From Auanema rhodensis (taxonomy: Eukaryota; Nematoda; Chromadorea; Rhabditida; Rhabditidae): 64,000 nucleotides of DNA. Every line of letters begins with the position of its first letter. Positions within the stretch are counted from its first letter, which is position 1. The notes under the pieces are model-generated. The model was not told where the DNA came from. It did not search any database and saw nothing but the letters and a program-made list of their open reading frames with translations. Shown here one piece after another: positions 14,387 to 29,200 of this stretch. The DNA lies in the NCBI GenBank assembly GCA_964057225.1, contig OZ059895.1, positions 3,782,001 through 3,846,000 of the forward strand, read 5' to 3'. A program made the translations under genes and the position numbers.

Positions 14387-16986
14387 TTAATTAATGAACT
14401 GACCGACTAATCAGACATGGATCTTTCCAAGTTCTGTTGCTTGAACGGATGTTTTCCTACGTAGGCTAGTAAAACATGCCCTTCAAAGCATCAGAACATG
14501 TGACCACATTCCAATTTTTCTGTATCTATCTTGTAAAGATAGTAATAAACTTTGATTTTTGTACACCCATAAATTATACGCAGAACAGGTTACCCTTAAA
14601 TAATGAACTGACCGACTAATCAGACATGGATCTTTCCTAGTTCTGTTGCTTGAATGGATGTTTTCCTACGTAGGCTAGTAAAACATGCCCTTCAAAGCAT
14701 CAGAACATGTGATCACATTCCAATTTTTTTGTATCTATCTTGTAAAGATAGTAATATATCATATGTTGAACACTATGTTGGAAAGATTTTAATTCAGATT
14801 TTCTAACTTTTAATCAGTTTGTTTTTTAAACTTTGATTAAGAACTTTGATTTTTGTACACCCATAAATTATACGCAGCACAGGTTACCCTTAAATAATGA
14901 ACTGACCGACTAATCAGACATGGATCTTTCCTAGTTCTGTTGCTTGAATGGATGTTTTCCTACGTAGGCTAGTAAAACATGCCCTTCAAAGCATCAGAAC
15001 ATGTGATCACATTCCAATTTTTTTGTATCTATCTTGTAAAGATAGTAATATATCATATGTTGAACACTATGTTGGAAAGATTTTAATTCAGATTTTCTAA
15101 CTTTTATTCAGTTTGTTTTTTAAACTTTGATTAAGAACTTTGATTTTTGTACACCCATAAATTATACGCAGCACAGGTTACCCTTAAATAATGAACTGAC
15201 CGACTAATCAGACATGGATCTTTCCTAGTTCTGTTGCTTGAATGGATGTTTTCCTACGTAGGCTAGTAAAACATGCCCTTCAAAGCATCAGAACATGTGA
15301 TCACATTCCAATTTTTTTGTTACTATCTTGTAAAGATAGTAATAAACTTTGATTTTTGTACACCCATAAATTATACGCAGCACAGGTTACCCTTAAATAA
15401 TGAACTGACCGACTAATCAGACATGGATCTTTCCTAGTTCTGTTGCTTGAATGGATGTTTTCCTACGTAGGCTAGTAAAACATGCCCTTCAAAGCATCAG
15501 AACATGTGATCACATTCCAATTTTTTTGTATCTATCTTGTAAAGATAGTAATATATCATATGTTGAACACTATGTTGGAAAGATTTTAATTCAGATTTTC
15601 TAACTTTTAATCAGTTTGTTTTTTAAACTTTGATTAAGAACTTTGATTTTTGTACACCCATAAATTATACGCAGCACAGGTTACCCTTAAATAATGAACT
15701 GACCGACTAATCAGACATGGATCTTTCCAAGTTCTGTTGCTTGAACGGATGTTTTCCTACGTAGGCTAGTAAAACATGCCCTTCAAAGCATCAGAACATG
15801 TGACCACATTCCAATTTTTCTGTATCTATCTTGTAAAGATAGTAATAATCTTTGATTTTTGTACACCCATAAATTATACGCAGAACAGGTTACCCTTAAA
15901 TAATGAACTGACCGACTAATCAGACATGGATCTTTCCTAGTTCTGTTGCTTGAATGGATGTTTTCCTACGTAGGCTAGTAAAACATGCCCTTCAAAGCAT
16001 CAGAACATGTGATCACATTCCAATTTTTTTGTATCTATCTTGTAAAGATAGTAATATATCATATGTTGAACACTATGTTGGAAAGATTTTAATTCAGATT
16101 TTCTAACTTTTAATCAGTTTGTTTTTTAAACTTTGATTAAGAACTTTGATTTTTGTACACCCATAAATTATACGCAGCACAGGTTACCCTTAAATAATGA
16201 ACTGACCGACTAATCAGACATGGATCTTTCCTAGTTCTGTTGCTTGAATGGATGTTTTCCTACGTAGGCTAGTAAAACATGCCCTTCAAAGCATCAGAAC
16301 ATGTGATCACATTCCAATTTTTTTGTATCTATCTTGTAAAGATAGTAATATATCATATGTTGAACACTATGTTGGAAAGATTTTAATTCAGATTTTCTAA
16401 CTTTTATTCAGTTTGTTTTTTAAACTTTGATTAAGAACTTTGATTTTTGTACACCCATAAATTATACGCAGCACAGGTTACCCTTAAATAATGAACTGAC
16501 CGACTAATCAGACATGGATCTTTCCTAGTTCTGTTGCTTGAATGGATGTTTTCCTACGTAGGCTAGTAAAACATGCCCTTCAAAGCATCAGAACATGTGA
16601 TCACATTCCAATTTTTTTGTTACTATCTTGTAAAGATAGTAATAAACTTTGATTTTTGTACACCCATAAATTATACGCAGCACAGGTTACCCTTAAATAA
16701 TGAACTGACCGACTAATCAGACATGGATCTTTCCTAGTTCTGTTGCTTGAATGGATGTTTTCCTACGTAGGCTAGTAAAACATGCCCTTCAAAGCATCAG
16801 AACATGTGATCACATTCCAATTTTTTTGTATCTATCTTGTAAAGATAGTAATATATCATATGTTGAACACTATGTTGGAAAGATTTTAATTCAGATTTTC
16901 TAACTTTTAATCAGTTTGTTTTTTAAACTTTGATTAAGAACTTTGATTTTTGTACACCCATAAATTATACGCAGCACAGGTTACCC
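14387..16986 (+). repeat. 1300-bp higher-order repeat (SLLSL), two copies
   Basis: Units start at 14387 and 15687. The first S carries CCAAGTT, ACGGATG, TGACCAC, a C inside the T run (TTTTTCTG) and CAGAACAGG; the second S carries TTGTTACTATC. The composition differs from the 1300-bp unit at 1511, so equal length here is a coincidence of L and S counts (3 x 294 + 2 x 209). Confidence 0.85.
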
Positions 16987-18077
16987 TTAAATAATGAACT
17001 GACCGACTAATCAGCCATGGATCTTTCCTAGTTCTGTTGCTTGAATGGATGTTTTCCTACGTAGGCTAGTAAAACATGCCCTTCAAAGCATCAGAACTTG
17101 TGATCACATTCCAATTTTTTTGTATCTATCTTATAAAGATAGTAATATATCATATGTTGAACACTATGTTGGAAAGATTTTAATTCAGATTTTCTAACTT
17201 TTATTCAGTTTGTTTTTTAAACTTTGATTAAGAACTTTGATTTTTGTACACCCATAAATTATACGCAGCACAGGTTACCCTTAAATAATGAACTGACCGA
17301 CTAATCAGACATGGATCTTTCCTAGTTCTGTTGCTTGAATGGATGTTTTCCTACGTAGGCTAGTAAAACATGCCCTTCAAAGCATCAGAACATGTGATCA
17401 CATTCCAATTTTTTTGTATCTATCTTGTAAAGATAGTAATATATCATATGTTGAACACTATGTTAGAAAGATTTTAATTCAGATTTTCTAACTTTTATTC
17501 AGTTTGTTTTTTAAACTTTGATTAAGAACTTTGATTTTTGTACACCCATAAATTATACGCAGCACAGGTTACCCTTAAATAATGAACTGACCGACTAATC
17601 AGACATGGATCTTTCCTAGTTCTGTTGCTTGAATGGATGTTTTCCTACGTAGGCTAGTAAAACATGCCCTTCAAAGCATCAGAACATGTGATCACATTCC
17701 AATTTTTTTGTATCCATTTTGTAAAGATAGTAATAAACTTTGATTTTTGTACACCCATAAATTATACGCAGCACAGGTTACCCTTAAATAATGAACTGAC
17801 CGACTAATCAGACATGGATCTTTCCTAGTTCTGTTGCTTGAATGGATGTTTTCCTACGTAGGCTAGTAAAACATGCCCTTCAAAGCATCAGAACATGTGA
17901 TCACATTCCAATTTTTTTGTATCTATCTTGTAAAGATAGTAATATATCATATGTTGAACACTATGTTGGAAAGATTTTAATTCAGATTTTCTAACTTTTA
18001 TTCAGTTTGTTTTTTAAACTTTGATTAAGAACTTTGATTTTTGTACACCCATAAATTATACGCAGCACAGGTTACCC

Positions 18078-21000
18078 TTAAATAATGAACTGACCGACTA
18101 ATCAGACATGGATCTTTCCTAGTTCTGTTGCTTGAATGGATGTTTTCCTACGTAGGCTAGTAAAACATGCCCTTCAAAGCATCAGAACATGTGATCACAT
18201 TCCAATTTTTTTGTATCTATCTTGTAAAGATAGTAATAAACTTCGATTTTTGTACACCCATAAATTATACGCAGCACAGGTTACCCTTAAATAATGAACT
18301 GACCGACTAATCAGACATGGATCTTTCCTAGTTCTGTTGCTTGAATGGATGTTTTCCTACGTAGGCTAGTAAAACATGCCCTTCAAAGCATCAGAACATG
18401 TGATCACATTCCAATTTTTTTGTATCTATCTTGTAAAGATAGTAATAAACTTCGATTTTTGTACACCCATAAATTATACGCAGCACAGGTTACCCTTAAA
18501 TAATGAACTGACCGACTAATCAGACATGGATCTTTCCTAGTTCTGTTGCTTGAATGGATGTTTTCCTACGTAGGCTAGTAAAACATGCCCTTCAAAGCAT
18601 CAGAACATGTGATCACATTCCAATTTTTTTGTATCTATCTTGTAAAGATAGTAATATATCATATGTTGAACACTATGTTGGAAAGATTTTAATTCAGATT
18701 TTCTAACTTTTAATCAGTTTGTTTTTTAAACTTTGATTAAGAACTTTGATTTTTGTACACCCATAAATTATACGCAGCACAGGTTACCCTTAAATAATGA
18801 ACTGACCGACTAATCAGCCATGGATCTTTCCTAGTTCTGTTGCTTGAATGGATGTTTTCCTACGTAGGCTAGTAAAACATGCCCTTCAAAGCATCAGAAC
18901 ATGTGATCACATTCCAATTTTTTTGTATCTATCTTGTAAAGATAGTAATATATCATATGTTGAACACTATGTTGGAAAGATTTTAATTCAGATTTACGAA
19001 CTTTTATTCAGTTTGTTTTTTAAACTTTGATTAAGAACTTTGATTTTTGTACACCCATAAATTATACGCAGCACAGGTTACCCTTAAATAATGAACTGAC
19101 CGACTAATCAGACATGGATCTTTCCTAGTTCTGTTGCTTGAATGGATGTTTTCCTACGTAGGCTAGTAAAACATGCCCTTCAAAGCATCAGAACATGTGA
19201 TCACATTCCAATTTTTTTGTATCTATCTTGTAAAGATAGTAATAAACTTCGATTTTTGTACACCCATAAATTATACGCAGCACAGGTTACCCTTAAATAA
19301 TGAACTGACCGACTAATCAGACATGGATCTTTCCTAGTTCTGTTGCTTGAATGGATGTTTTCCTACGTAGGCTAGTAAAACATGCCCTTCAAAGCATCAG
19401 AACATGTGATCACATTCCAATTTTTTTGTATCTATCTTGTAAAGATAGTAATATATCATATGTTGAACACTATGTTGGAAAGATTTTAATTCAGATTTTC
19501 TAACTTTTAATCAGTTTGTTTTTTAAACTTTGATTAAGAACTTTGATTTTTGTACACCCATAAATTATACGCAGCACAGGTTACCCTTAAATAATGAACT
19601 GACCGACTAATCAGCCATGGATCTTTCCTAGTTCTGTTGCTTGAATGGATGTTTTCCTACGTAGGCTAGTAAAACATGCCCTTCAAAGCATCAGAACATG
19701 TGATCACATTCCAATTTTTTTGTATCTATCTTGTAAAGATAGTAATATATCATATGTTGAACACTATGTTGGAAAGATTTTAATTCAGATTTACGAACTT
19801 TTATTCAGTTTGTTTTTTAAACTTTGATTAAGAACTTTGATTTTTGTACACCCATAAATTATACGCAGCACAGGTTACCCTTAAATAATGAACTGACCGA
19901 CTAATCAGACATGGATCTTTCCTAGTTCTGTTGCTTGAATGGATGTTTTCCTACGTAGGCTAGTAAAACATGCCCTTCAAAGCATCAGAACATGTGATCA
20001 CATTCCAATTTTTTTGTATCTATCTTGTAAAGATAGTAATAAACTTCGATTTTTGTACACCCATAAATTATACGCAGCACAGGTTACCCTTAAATAATGA
20101 ACTGACCGACTAATCAGACATGGATCTTTCCTAGTTCTGTTGCTTGAATGGATGTTTTCCTACGTAGGCTAGTAAAACATGCCCTTCAAAGCATCAGAAC
20201 ATGTGATCACATTCCAATTTTTTTGTATCTATCTTGTAAAGATAGTAATATATCATATGTTGAACACTATGTTGGAAAGATTTTAATTCAGATTTTCTAA
20301 CTTTTAATCAGTTTGTTTTTTAAACTTTGATTAAGAACTTTGATTTTTGTACACCCATAAATTATACGCAGCACAGGTTACCCTTAAATAATGAACTGAC
20401 CGACTAATCAGCCATGGATCTTTCCTAGTTCTGTTGCTTGAATGGATGTTTTCCTACGTAGGCTAGTAAAACATGCCCTTCAAAGCATCAGAACATGTGA
20501 TCACATTCCAATTTTTTTGTATCTATCTTGTAAAGATAGTAATATATCATATGTTGAACACTATGTTGGAAAGATTTTAATTCAGATTTACGAACTTTTA
20601 TTCAGTTTGTTTTTTAAACTTTGATTAAGAACTTTGATTTTTGTACACCCATAAATTATACGCAGCACAGGTTACCCTTAAATAATGAACTGACCGACTA
20701 ATCAGACATGGATCTTTCCTAGTTCTGTTGCTTGAATGGATGTTTTCCTACGTAGGCTAGTAAAACATGCCCTTCAAAGCATCAGAACATGTGATCACAT
20801 TCCAATTTTTTTGTATCTATCTTGTAAAGATAGTAATAAACTTCGATTTTTGTACACCCATAAATTATACGCAGCACAGGTTACCCTTAAATAATGAACT
20901 GACCGACTAATCAGACATGGATCTTTCCTAGTTCTGTTGCTTGAATGGATGTTTTCCTACGTAGGCTAGTAAAACATGCCCTTCAAAGCATCAGAACATG

Positions 21001-21474
21001 TGATCACATTCCAATTTTTTTGTATCTATCTTGTAAAGATAGTAATATATCATATGTTGAACACTATGTTGGAAAGATTTTAATTCAGATTTTCTAACTT
21101 TTAATCAGTTTGTTTTTTAAACTTTGATTAAGAACTTTGATTTTTGTACACCCATAAATTATACGCAGCACAGGTTACCCTTAAATAATGAACTGACCGA
21201 CTAATCAGCCATGGATCTTTCCTAGTTCTGTTGCTTGAATGGATGTTTTCCTACGTAGGCTAGTAAAACATGCCCTTCAAAGCATCAGAACATGTGATCA
21301 CATTCCAATTTTTTTGTATCTATCTTGTAAAGATAGTAATATATCATATGTTGAACACTATGTTGGAAAGATTTTAATTCAGATTTACGAACTTTTATTC
21401 AGTTTGTTTTTTAAACTTTGATTAAGAACTTTGATTTTTGTACACCCATAAATTATACGCAGCACAGGTTACCC
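18078..21474 (+). repeat. Second 797-bp higher-order block (extra S, then four SLL units)
   Basis: An S unit at 18078 is followed by SLL units at 18287, 19084, 19881 and 20678. They have the same variants as the block at 8893-13883, including an extra S just before the run (as at 11284). The monomer after the block (21475) has ATTTTACGCAG and GACAGACT, as does the monomer after the first block (13884). The two blocks look like duplicates that now hold four and three units after the extra S. Confidence 0.88.
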
Positions 21475-24400
21475 TTAAATAATGAACTGACCGACTAATC
21501 AGACATGGATCTTTCCTAGTTCTGTTGCTTGAATGGATGTTTTCCTACGTAGGCTAGTAAAACATGCCCTTCAAAGCATCAGAACATGTGATCACATTCC
21601 AATTTTTTTGTATCTATTTTGTAAAGATAGTAATAAACTTTGATTTTTGTACACCCATAAATTTTACGCAGCACAGGTTACCCTTAAATAATGAACTGAC
21701 AGACTAATCAGACATGGATCTTTCCTAGTTCTGTTGCTTGAATGGATGTTTTCCTACGTAGGCTAGTAAAACATGCCCTTCAAAGCATCAGAACATGTGA
21801 TCACATTCCAATTTTTTTGTATCTATCTTGTAAAGATAGTAATATATCATATGTTGAACACTATGTTGGAAAGATTTTAATTCAGATTTTCTAACTTTTA
21901 ATCAGTTTGTTTTTTAAACTTTGATTAAGAACTTTGATTTTTGTACACCCATAAATTATACGCAGCACAGGTTACCCTTAAATAATGAACTGACCGACTA
22001 ATCAGACATGGATCTTTCCTAGTTCTGTTGCTTGAATGGATGTTTTCCTACGTAGGCTAGTAAAACATGCCCTTCAAAGCATCAGAACATGTGATCACAT
22101 TCCAATTTTTTTGTATCTATCTTGTAAAGATAGTAATAAACTTTGATTTTTGTACACCCATAAATTATACGCAGCACAGGTTACCCTTAAATAATGAACT
22201 GACCGACTAATCAGACATGGATCTTTCCTAGTTCTGTTGCTTGAATGGATGTTTTCCTACGTAGGCTAGTAAAACATGCCCTTCAAAGCATCAGAACATG
22301 TGATCACATTCCAATTTTTTTGTATCTATCTTGTAAAGATAGTAATATATCATATGTTGAACACTATGTTGGAAAGATTTTAATTCAGATTTTCTAACTT
22401 TTAATCAGTTTGTTTTTTAAACTTTGATTAAGAACTTTGATTTTTGTACACCCATAAATTATACGCAGCACAGGTTACCCTTAAATAATAAACTGACCGA
22501 CTAATCAGACATGGATCTTTCCTAGTTCTGTTGCTTGAATGGATGTTTTCCTACGTAGGCTAGTAAAACATGCCCTTCAAAGCATCAGAACATGTGATCA
22601 CATTCCAATTTTTTTGTATCTATTTTGTAAAGATAGTAATAAACTTTGATTTTTGTACACCCATAAATTATACGCAGCACAGGTTACCCTTAAATAATGA
22701 ACTGACCGACTAATCAGACATGGATCTTTCCTAGTTCTGTTGCTTGAATGGATGTTTTCCTACGTAGGCTAGTAAAACATGCCCTTCAAAGCATCAGAAC
22801 ATGTGATCACATTCCAATTTTTTTGTATCTATTTTGTAAAGATAGTAATAAACTTTGATTTTTGTACACCCATAAATTATACGCAGAACAGGTTACCCTT
22901 AAATAATGAACTGACCGACTAATCAGACATGGATCTTTCCTAGTTCTGTTGCTTGAATGGATGTTTTCCTACGTAGGCTAGTAAAACATGCCCTTCAAAG
23001 CATCAGAACATGTGATCACATTCCAATTTTTTTGTATCTATCTTGTAAAGATAGTAATATATCATATGTTGAACACTATGTTGGAAAGATTTTAATTCAG
23101 ATTTTCTAACTTTTATTCAGTTTGTTTTTTAAACTTTGATTAAGAACTTTGATTTTTGTACACCCATAAATTATACGCAGCACAGGTTACCCTTAAATAA
23201 TGAACTGACCGACTAATCAGACATGGATCTTTCCTAGTTCTGTTGCTTGAATGGATGTTTTCCTACGTAGGCTAGTAAAACATGCCCTTCAAAGCATCAG
23301 AACATGTGATCACATTCCAATTTTTTTGTATCTATCTTGTAAAGATAGTAATAAACTTTGATTTTTGTACACCCATAAATTATACGCAGCACAGGTTACC
23401 CTTAAATAATGAACTGACCGACTAATCAGACATGGATCTTTCCTAGTTCTGTTGCTTGAATGGATGTTTTCCTACGTAGGCTAGTAAAACATGCCCTTCA
23501 AAGCATCAGAACATGTGATCACATTCCAATTTTTTTGTATCTATCTTGTAAAGATAGTAATATATCATATGTTGAACACTATGTTGGAAAGATTTTAATT
23601 CAGATTTTCTAACTTTTAATCAGTTTGTTTTTTAAACTTTGATTAAGAACTTTGATTTTTGTACACCCATAAAATATACGCAGCACAGGTTACCCTTAAA
23701 TAATGAACTGACCGACTAATCAGACATGGATCTTTCCTAGTTCTGTTGCTTGAATGGATGTTTTCCTACGTAGGCTAGTAAAACATGCCCTTCAAAGCAT
23801 CAGAACATGTGATCACATTCCAATTTTTTTGTATCTATCTTGTGAAGATAGTAATATATCATATGTTGAACACTATGTTGGAAAGATTTTAATTCAGATT
23901 TTCTAACTTTTATTCAGTTTGTTTTTTAAACTTTGATTAAGAACTTTGATTTTTGTACACCCATAAATTATACGCAGCACAGGTTACCCTTAAATAATGA
24001 ACTGACCGACTAATCAGACATGGATCTTTCCTAGTTCTGTTGCTTGAATGGATGTTTTCCTACGTAGGCTAGTAAAACATGCCCTTCAAAGCATCAGAAC
24101 ATGTGATCACATTCCAATTTTTTTGTATCTATCTTGTAAAGATAGTAATACATCATATGTTGAACACTATGTTGGAAAGATTTTAATTCAGATTTTCTAA
24201 CTTTTATTCAGTTTGTTTTTTAAACTTTGATTAAGAACTTTGATTTTTGTACACCCATAAATTATACGCAGCACAGGTTACCCTTAAATAATGAACTGAC
24301 CGACTAATCAGACATGGATCTTTCCTAGTTCTGTTGCTTGAATGGATGTTTTCCTACGTAGGCTAGTAAAACATGCCCTTCAAAGCATCAGAACATGTGA

Positions 24401-26295
24401 TCACATTCCAATTTTTTTGTATCTATCTTGTAAAGATAGTAATAAACTTTGATTTTTGTACACCCATAAATTATACGCAGCACAGGTTACCCTTAAATAA
24501 TGAACTGACCGACTAATCAGACATGGATCTTTCCTAGTTCTGTTGCTTGAATGGATGTTTTCCTACGTAGGCTAGTAAAACATGCCCTTCAAAGCATCAG
24601 AACATGTGATCACATTCCAATTTTTTTGTATCTATCTTGTAAAGATAGTAATATATCATATGTTGAACACTATGTTGGAAAGATTTTAATTCAGATTTTC
24701 TAACTTTTATTCAGTTTGTTTTTTAAACTTTGATTAAGAACTTTGATTTTTGTACACCCATAAATTATACGCAGCACAGGTTACCCTTAAATAATGAACT
24801 GACCGACTAATCAGACATGGATCTTTCCTAGTTCTGTTGCTTGAATGGATGTTTTCCTACGTAGGCTAGTAAAACATGCCCTTCAAAGCATCAGAACATG
24901 TGATCACATTCCAATTTTTTTGTATCTATCTTGTAAAGATAGTAATAAACTTTGATTTTTGTACACCCATAAATTATACGCAGCACAGGTTACCCTTAAA
25001 TAATGAACTGACCGACTAATCAGACATGGATCTTTCCTAGTTCTGTTGCTTGAATGGATGTTTTCCTACGTAGGCTAGTAAAACATGCCCTTCAAAGCAT
25101 CAGAACATGTGATCACATTCCAATTTTTTTGTATCTATCTTGTAAAGATAGTAATATATCATATGTTGAACACTATGTTGGAAAGATTTTAATTCAGATT
25201 TTCTAACTTTTAATCAGTTTGTTTTTTAAACTTTGATTAAGAACTTTGATTTTTGTACACCCATAAATTATACGCAGCACAGGTTACCCTTAAATAATGA
25301 ACTGACCGACTAATCAGACATGGATCTTTCCTAGTTCTGTTGCTTGAATGGATGTTTTCCTACGTAGGCTAGTAAAACATGCCCTTCAAAGCATCAGAAC
25401 ATGTGATCACATTCCAATTTTTTTGTATCTATCTTGTAAAGATAGTAATAAACTTTGATTTTTGTACACCCATAAATTATACGCAGCACAGGTTACCCTT
25501 AAATAATGAACTGACCGACTAATCAGACATGGATCTTTCCTAGTTCTGTTGCTTGAATGGATGTTTTCCTACGTAGGCTAGTAAAACATGCCCTTCAAAG
25601 CATCAGAACATGTGATCACATTCCAATTTTTTTGTATCTATCTTGTAAAGATAGTAATATATCATATGTTGAACACTATGTTGGAAAGATTTTAATTCAG
25701 ATTTTCTAACTTTTAATCAGTTTGTTTTTTAAACTTTGATTAAGAACTTTGATTTTTGTACACCCATAAATTATACGCAGCACAGGTTACCCTTAAATAA
25801 TGAACTGACCGACTAATCAGACATGGATCTTTCCTAGTTCTGTTGCTTGAATGGATGTTTTCCTACGTAGGCTAGTAAAACATGCCCTTCAAAGCATCAG
25901 AACATGTGATCACATTCCAATTTTTTTGTATCTATCTTGTGAAGATAGTAATATATCATATGTTGAACACTATGTTGGAAAGATTTTAATTCAGATTTTC
26001 TAAGTTTTATTCAGTTTGTTTTTTAAACTTTGATTAAGAACTTTGATTTTTGTACACCCATAAATTATACGCAGCACAGGTTACCCTTAAATAATAAACT
26101 GACCGACTAATCAGACATGGATCTTTCCTAGTTCTGTTGCTTGAATGGATGTTTTCCTACGTAGGCTAGTAAAACATGCCCTTCAAAGCATCAGAACATG
26201 TGATCACATTCCAATTTTTTTGTATCTATTTTGTAAAGATAGTAATAAACTTTGATTTTTGTACACCCATAAATTATACGCAGCACAGGTTACCC

Positions 26296-29200
26296 TTAAA
26301 TAATGAACTGACCGACTAATCAGACATGGATCTTTCCTAGTTCTGTTGCTTGAATGGATGTTTTCCTACGTAGGCTAGTAAAACATGCCCTTCAAAGCAT
26401 CAGAACATGTGATCACATTCCAATTTTTTTGTATCTATCTTGTAAAGATAGTAATATATCATATGTTGAACACTATGTTGGAAAGATTTTAATTCAGATT
26501 TTCTAACTTTTATTCAGTTTGTTTTTTAAACTTTGATTAAGAACTTTGATTTTTGTACACCCATAAATTATACGCAGCACAGGTTACCCTTAAATAATGA
26601 ACTGACCGACTAATCAGACATGGATCTTTCCTAGTTCTGTTGCTTGAATGGATGTTTTCCTACGTAGGCTAGTAAAACATGCCCTTCAAAGCATCAGAAC
26701 ATGTGATCACATTCCAATTTTTTTGTATCTATCTTGTAAAGATAGTAATAAACTTTGATTTTTGTACACCCATAAATTATACGCAGCACAGGTTACCCTT
26801 AAATAATGAACTGACCGACTAATCAGACATGGATCTTTCCTAGTTCTGTTGCTTGAATGGATGTTTTCCTACGTAGGCTAGTAAAACATGCCCTTCAAAG
26901 CATCAGAACATGTGATCACATTCCAATTTTTTTGTATCTATCTTGTAAAGATAGTAATATATCATATGTTGAACACTATGTTGGAAAGATTTTAATTCAG
27001 ATTTTCTAACTTTTAATCAGTTTGTTTTTTAAACTTTGATTAAGAACTTTGATTTTTGTACACCCATAAATTATACGCAGCACAGGTTACCCTTAAATAA
27101 TGAACTGACCGACTAATCAGACATGGATCTTTCCTAGTTCTGTTGCTTGAATGGATGTTTTCCTACGTAGGCTAGTAAAACATGCCCTTCAAAGCATCAG
27201 AACATGTGATCACATTCCAATTTTTTTGTATCTATCTTGTAAAGATAGTAATAAACTTTGATTTTTGTACACCCATAAATTATACGCAGCACAGGTTACC
27301 CTTAAATAATGAACTGACCGACTAATCAGACATGGATCTTTCCTAGTTCTGTTGCTTGAATGGATGTTTTCCTACGTAGGCTAGTAAAACATGCCCTTCA
27401 AAGCATCAGAACATGTGATCACATTCCAATTTTTTTGTATCTATCTTGTAAAGATAGTAATATATCATATGTTGAACACTATGTTGGAAAGATTTTAATT
27501 CAGATTTTCTAACTTTTAATCAGTTTGTTTTTTAAACTTTGATTAAGAACTTTGATTTTTGTACACCCATAAATTATACGCAGCACAGGTTACCCTTAAA
27601 TAATGAACTGACCGACTAATCAGACATGGATCTTTCCTAGTTCTGTTGCTTGAATGGATGTTTTCCTACGTAGGCTAGTAAAACATGCCCTTCAAAGCAT
27701 CAGAACATGTGATCACATTCCAATTTTTTTGTATCTATCTTGTGAAGATAGTAATATATCATATGTTGAACACTATGTTGGAAAGATTTTAATTCAGATT
27801 TTCTAAGTTTTATTCAGTTTGTTTTTTAAACTTTGATTAAGAACTTTGATTTTTGTACACCCATAAATTATACGCAGCACAGGTTACCCTTAAATAATAA
27901 ACTGACCGACTAATCAGACATGGATCTTTCCTAGTTCTGTTGCTTGAATGGATGTTTTCCTACGTAGGCTAGTAAAACATGCCCTTCAAAGCATCAGAAC
28001 ATGTGATCACATTCCAATTTTTTTGTATCTATTTTGTAAAGATAGTAATAAACTTTGATTTTTGTACACCCATAAATTATACGCAGCACAGGTTACCCTT
28101 AAATAATGAACTGACCGACTAATCAGACATGGATCTTTCCTAGTTCTGTTGCTTGAATGGATGTTTTCCTACGTAGGCTAGTAAAACATGCCCTTCAAAG
28201 CATCAGAACATGTGATCACATTCCAATTTTTTTGTATCTATTTTGTAAAGATAGTAATAAACTTTGATTTTTGTACACCCATAAATTATACGCAGCACAG
28301 GTTACCCTTAAATAATGAACTGACCGACTAATCAGACATGGATCTTTCCTAGTTCTGTTGCTTGAATGGATGTTTTCCTACGTACGCTAGTGAAACATGC
28401 CCTTCAAAGCATCAGAACATGTGATCACATTCCAATTTTCTTGTATCTATCTTGTAAAGATAGTAATATATCATATGTTGAACCCTATGTTGGAAAGATT
28501 TTAATTCAGATTTTCTAACTTTTATTCAGTTTGTTTTTTAAACTTTGATTAAGAACTTTGATTTTTGTACACCCATAAATTATACGCAGCACAGGTTACC
28601 TTTAAATAATGAACTGACCGACTAATCAGACATGGATCTTTCCTAGTTCTGTTGCTTGAATGGATGTTTTCCTACGTAGGCTAGTAAAACATGCCCTTCA
28701 AAGCATCAGAACATGTGATCACATTCCAATTTTTTTGTATCTATCTTGTAAAGATAGTAATAAACTTTGATTTTTGTACACCCATAAATTATACGCAGCA
28801 CAGGTTACCCTTAAATAATGAACTGACCGACTAATCAGACATGAATCTTTCCTAGTTCTGTTGCTTGAATGGATGTTTTCCTACGTAGGCTAGTAAAACA
28901 TGCCCTTCAAAGCATCAGAACATGTGATCACATTCCAATTTTTTTGTATCTATCTTGTAAAGATAGTAATAAACTTTGATTTTTGTACACATATAAATTA
29001 TACGCAGCACAGGTTACCCTTAAATAATGAACTGACCGACTAATCAGACATGGATCTTTCCTAGTTCTGTTGCTTGAATGGATGTTTTCCTACGTATGCT
29101 TGTAAAACATGCCCTTCAAAGCATCAGAACATGTGATCACATTCCAATTTTTTTGTATCTATCTTGTAAAGATAGTAATATATCATATGTTGAACACTAT

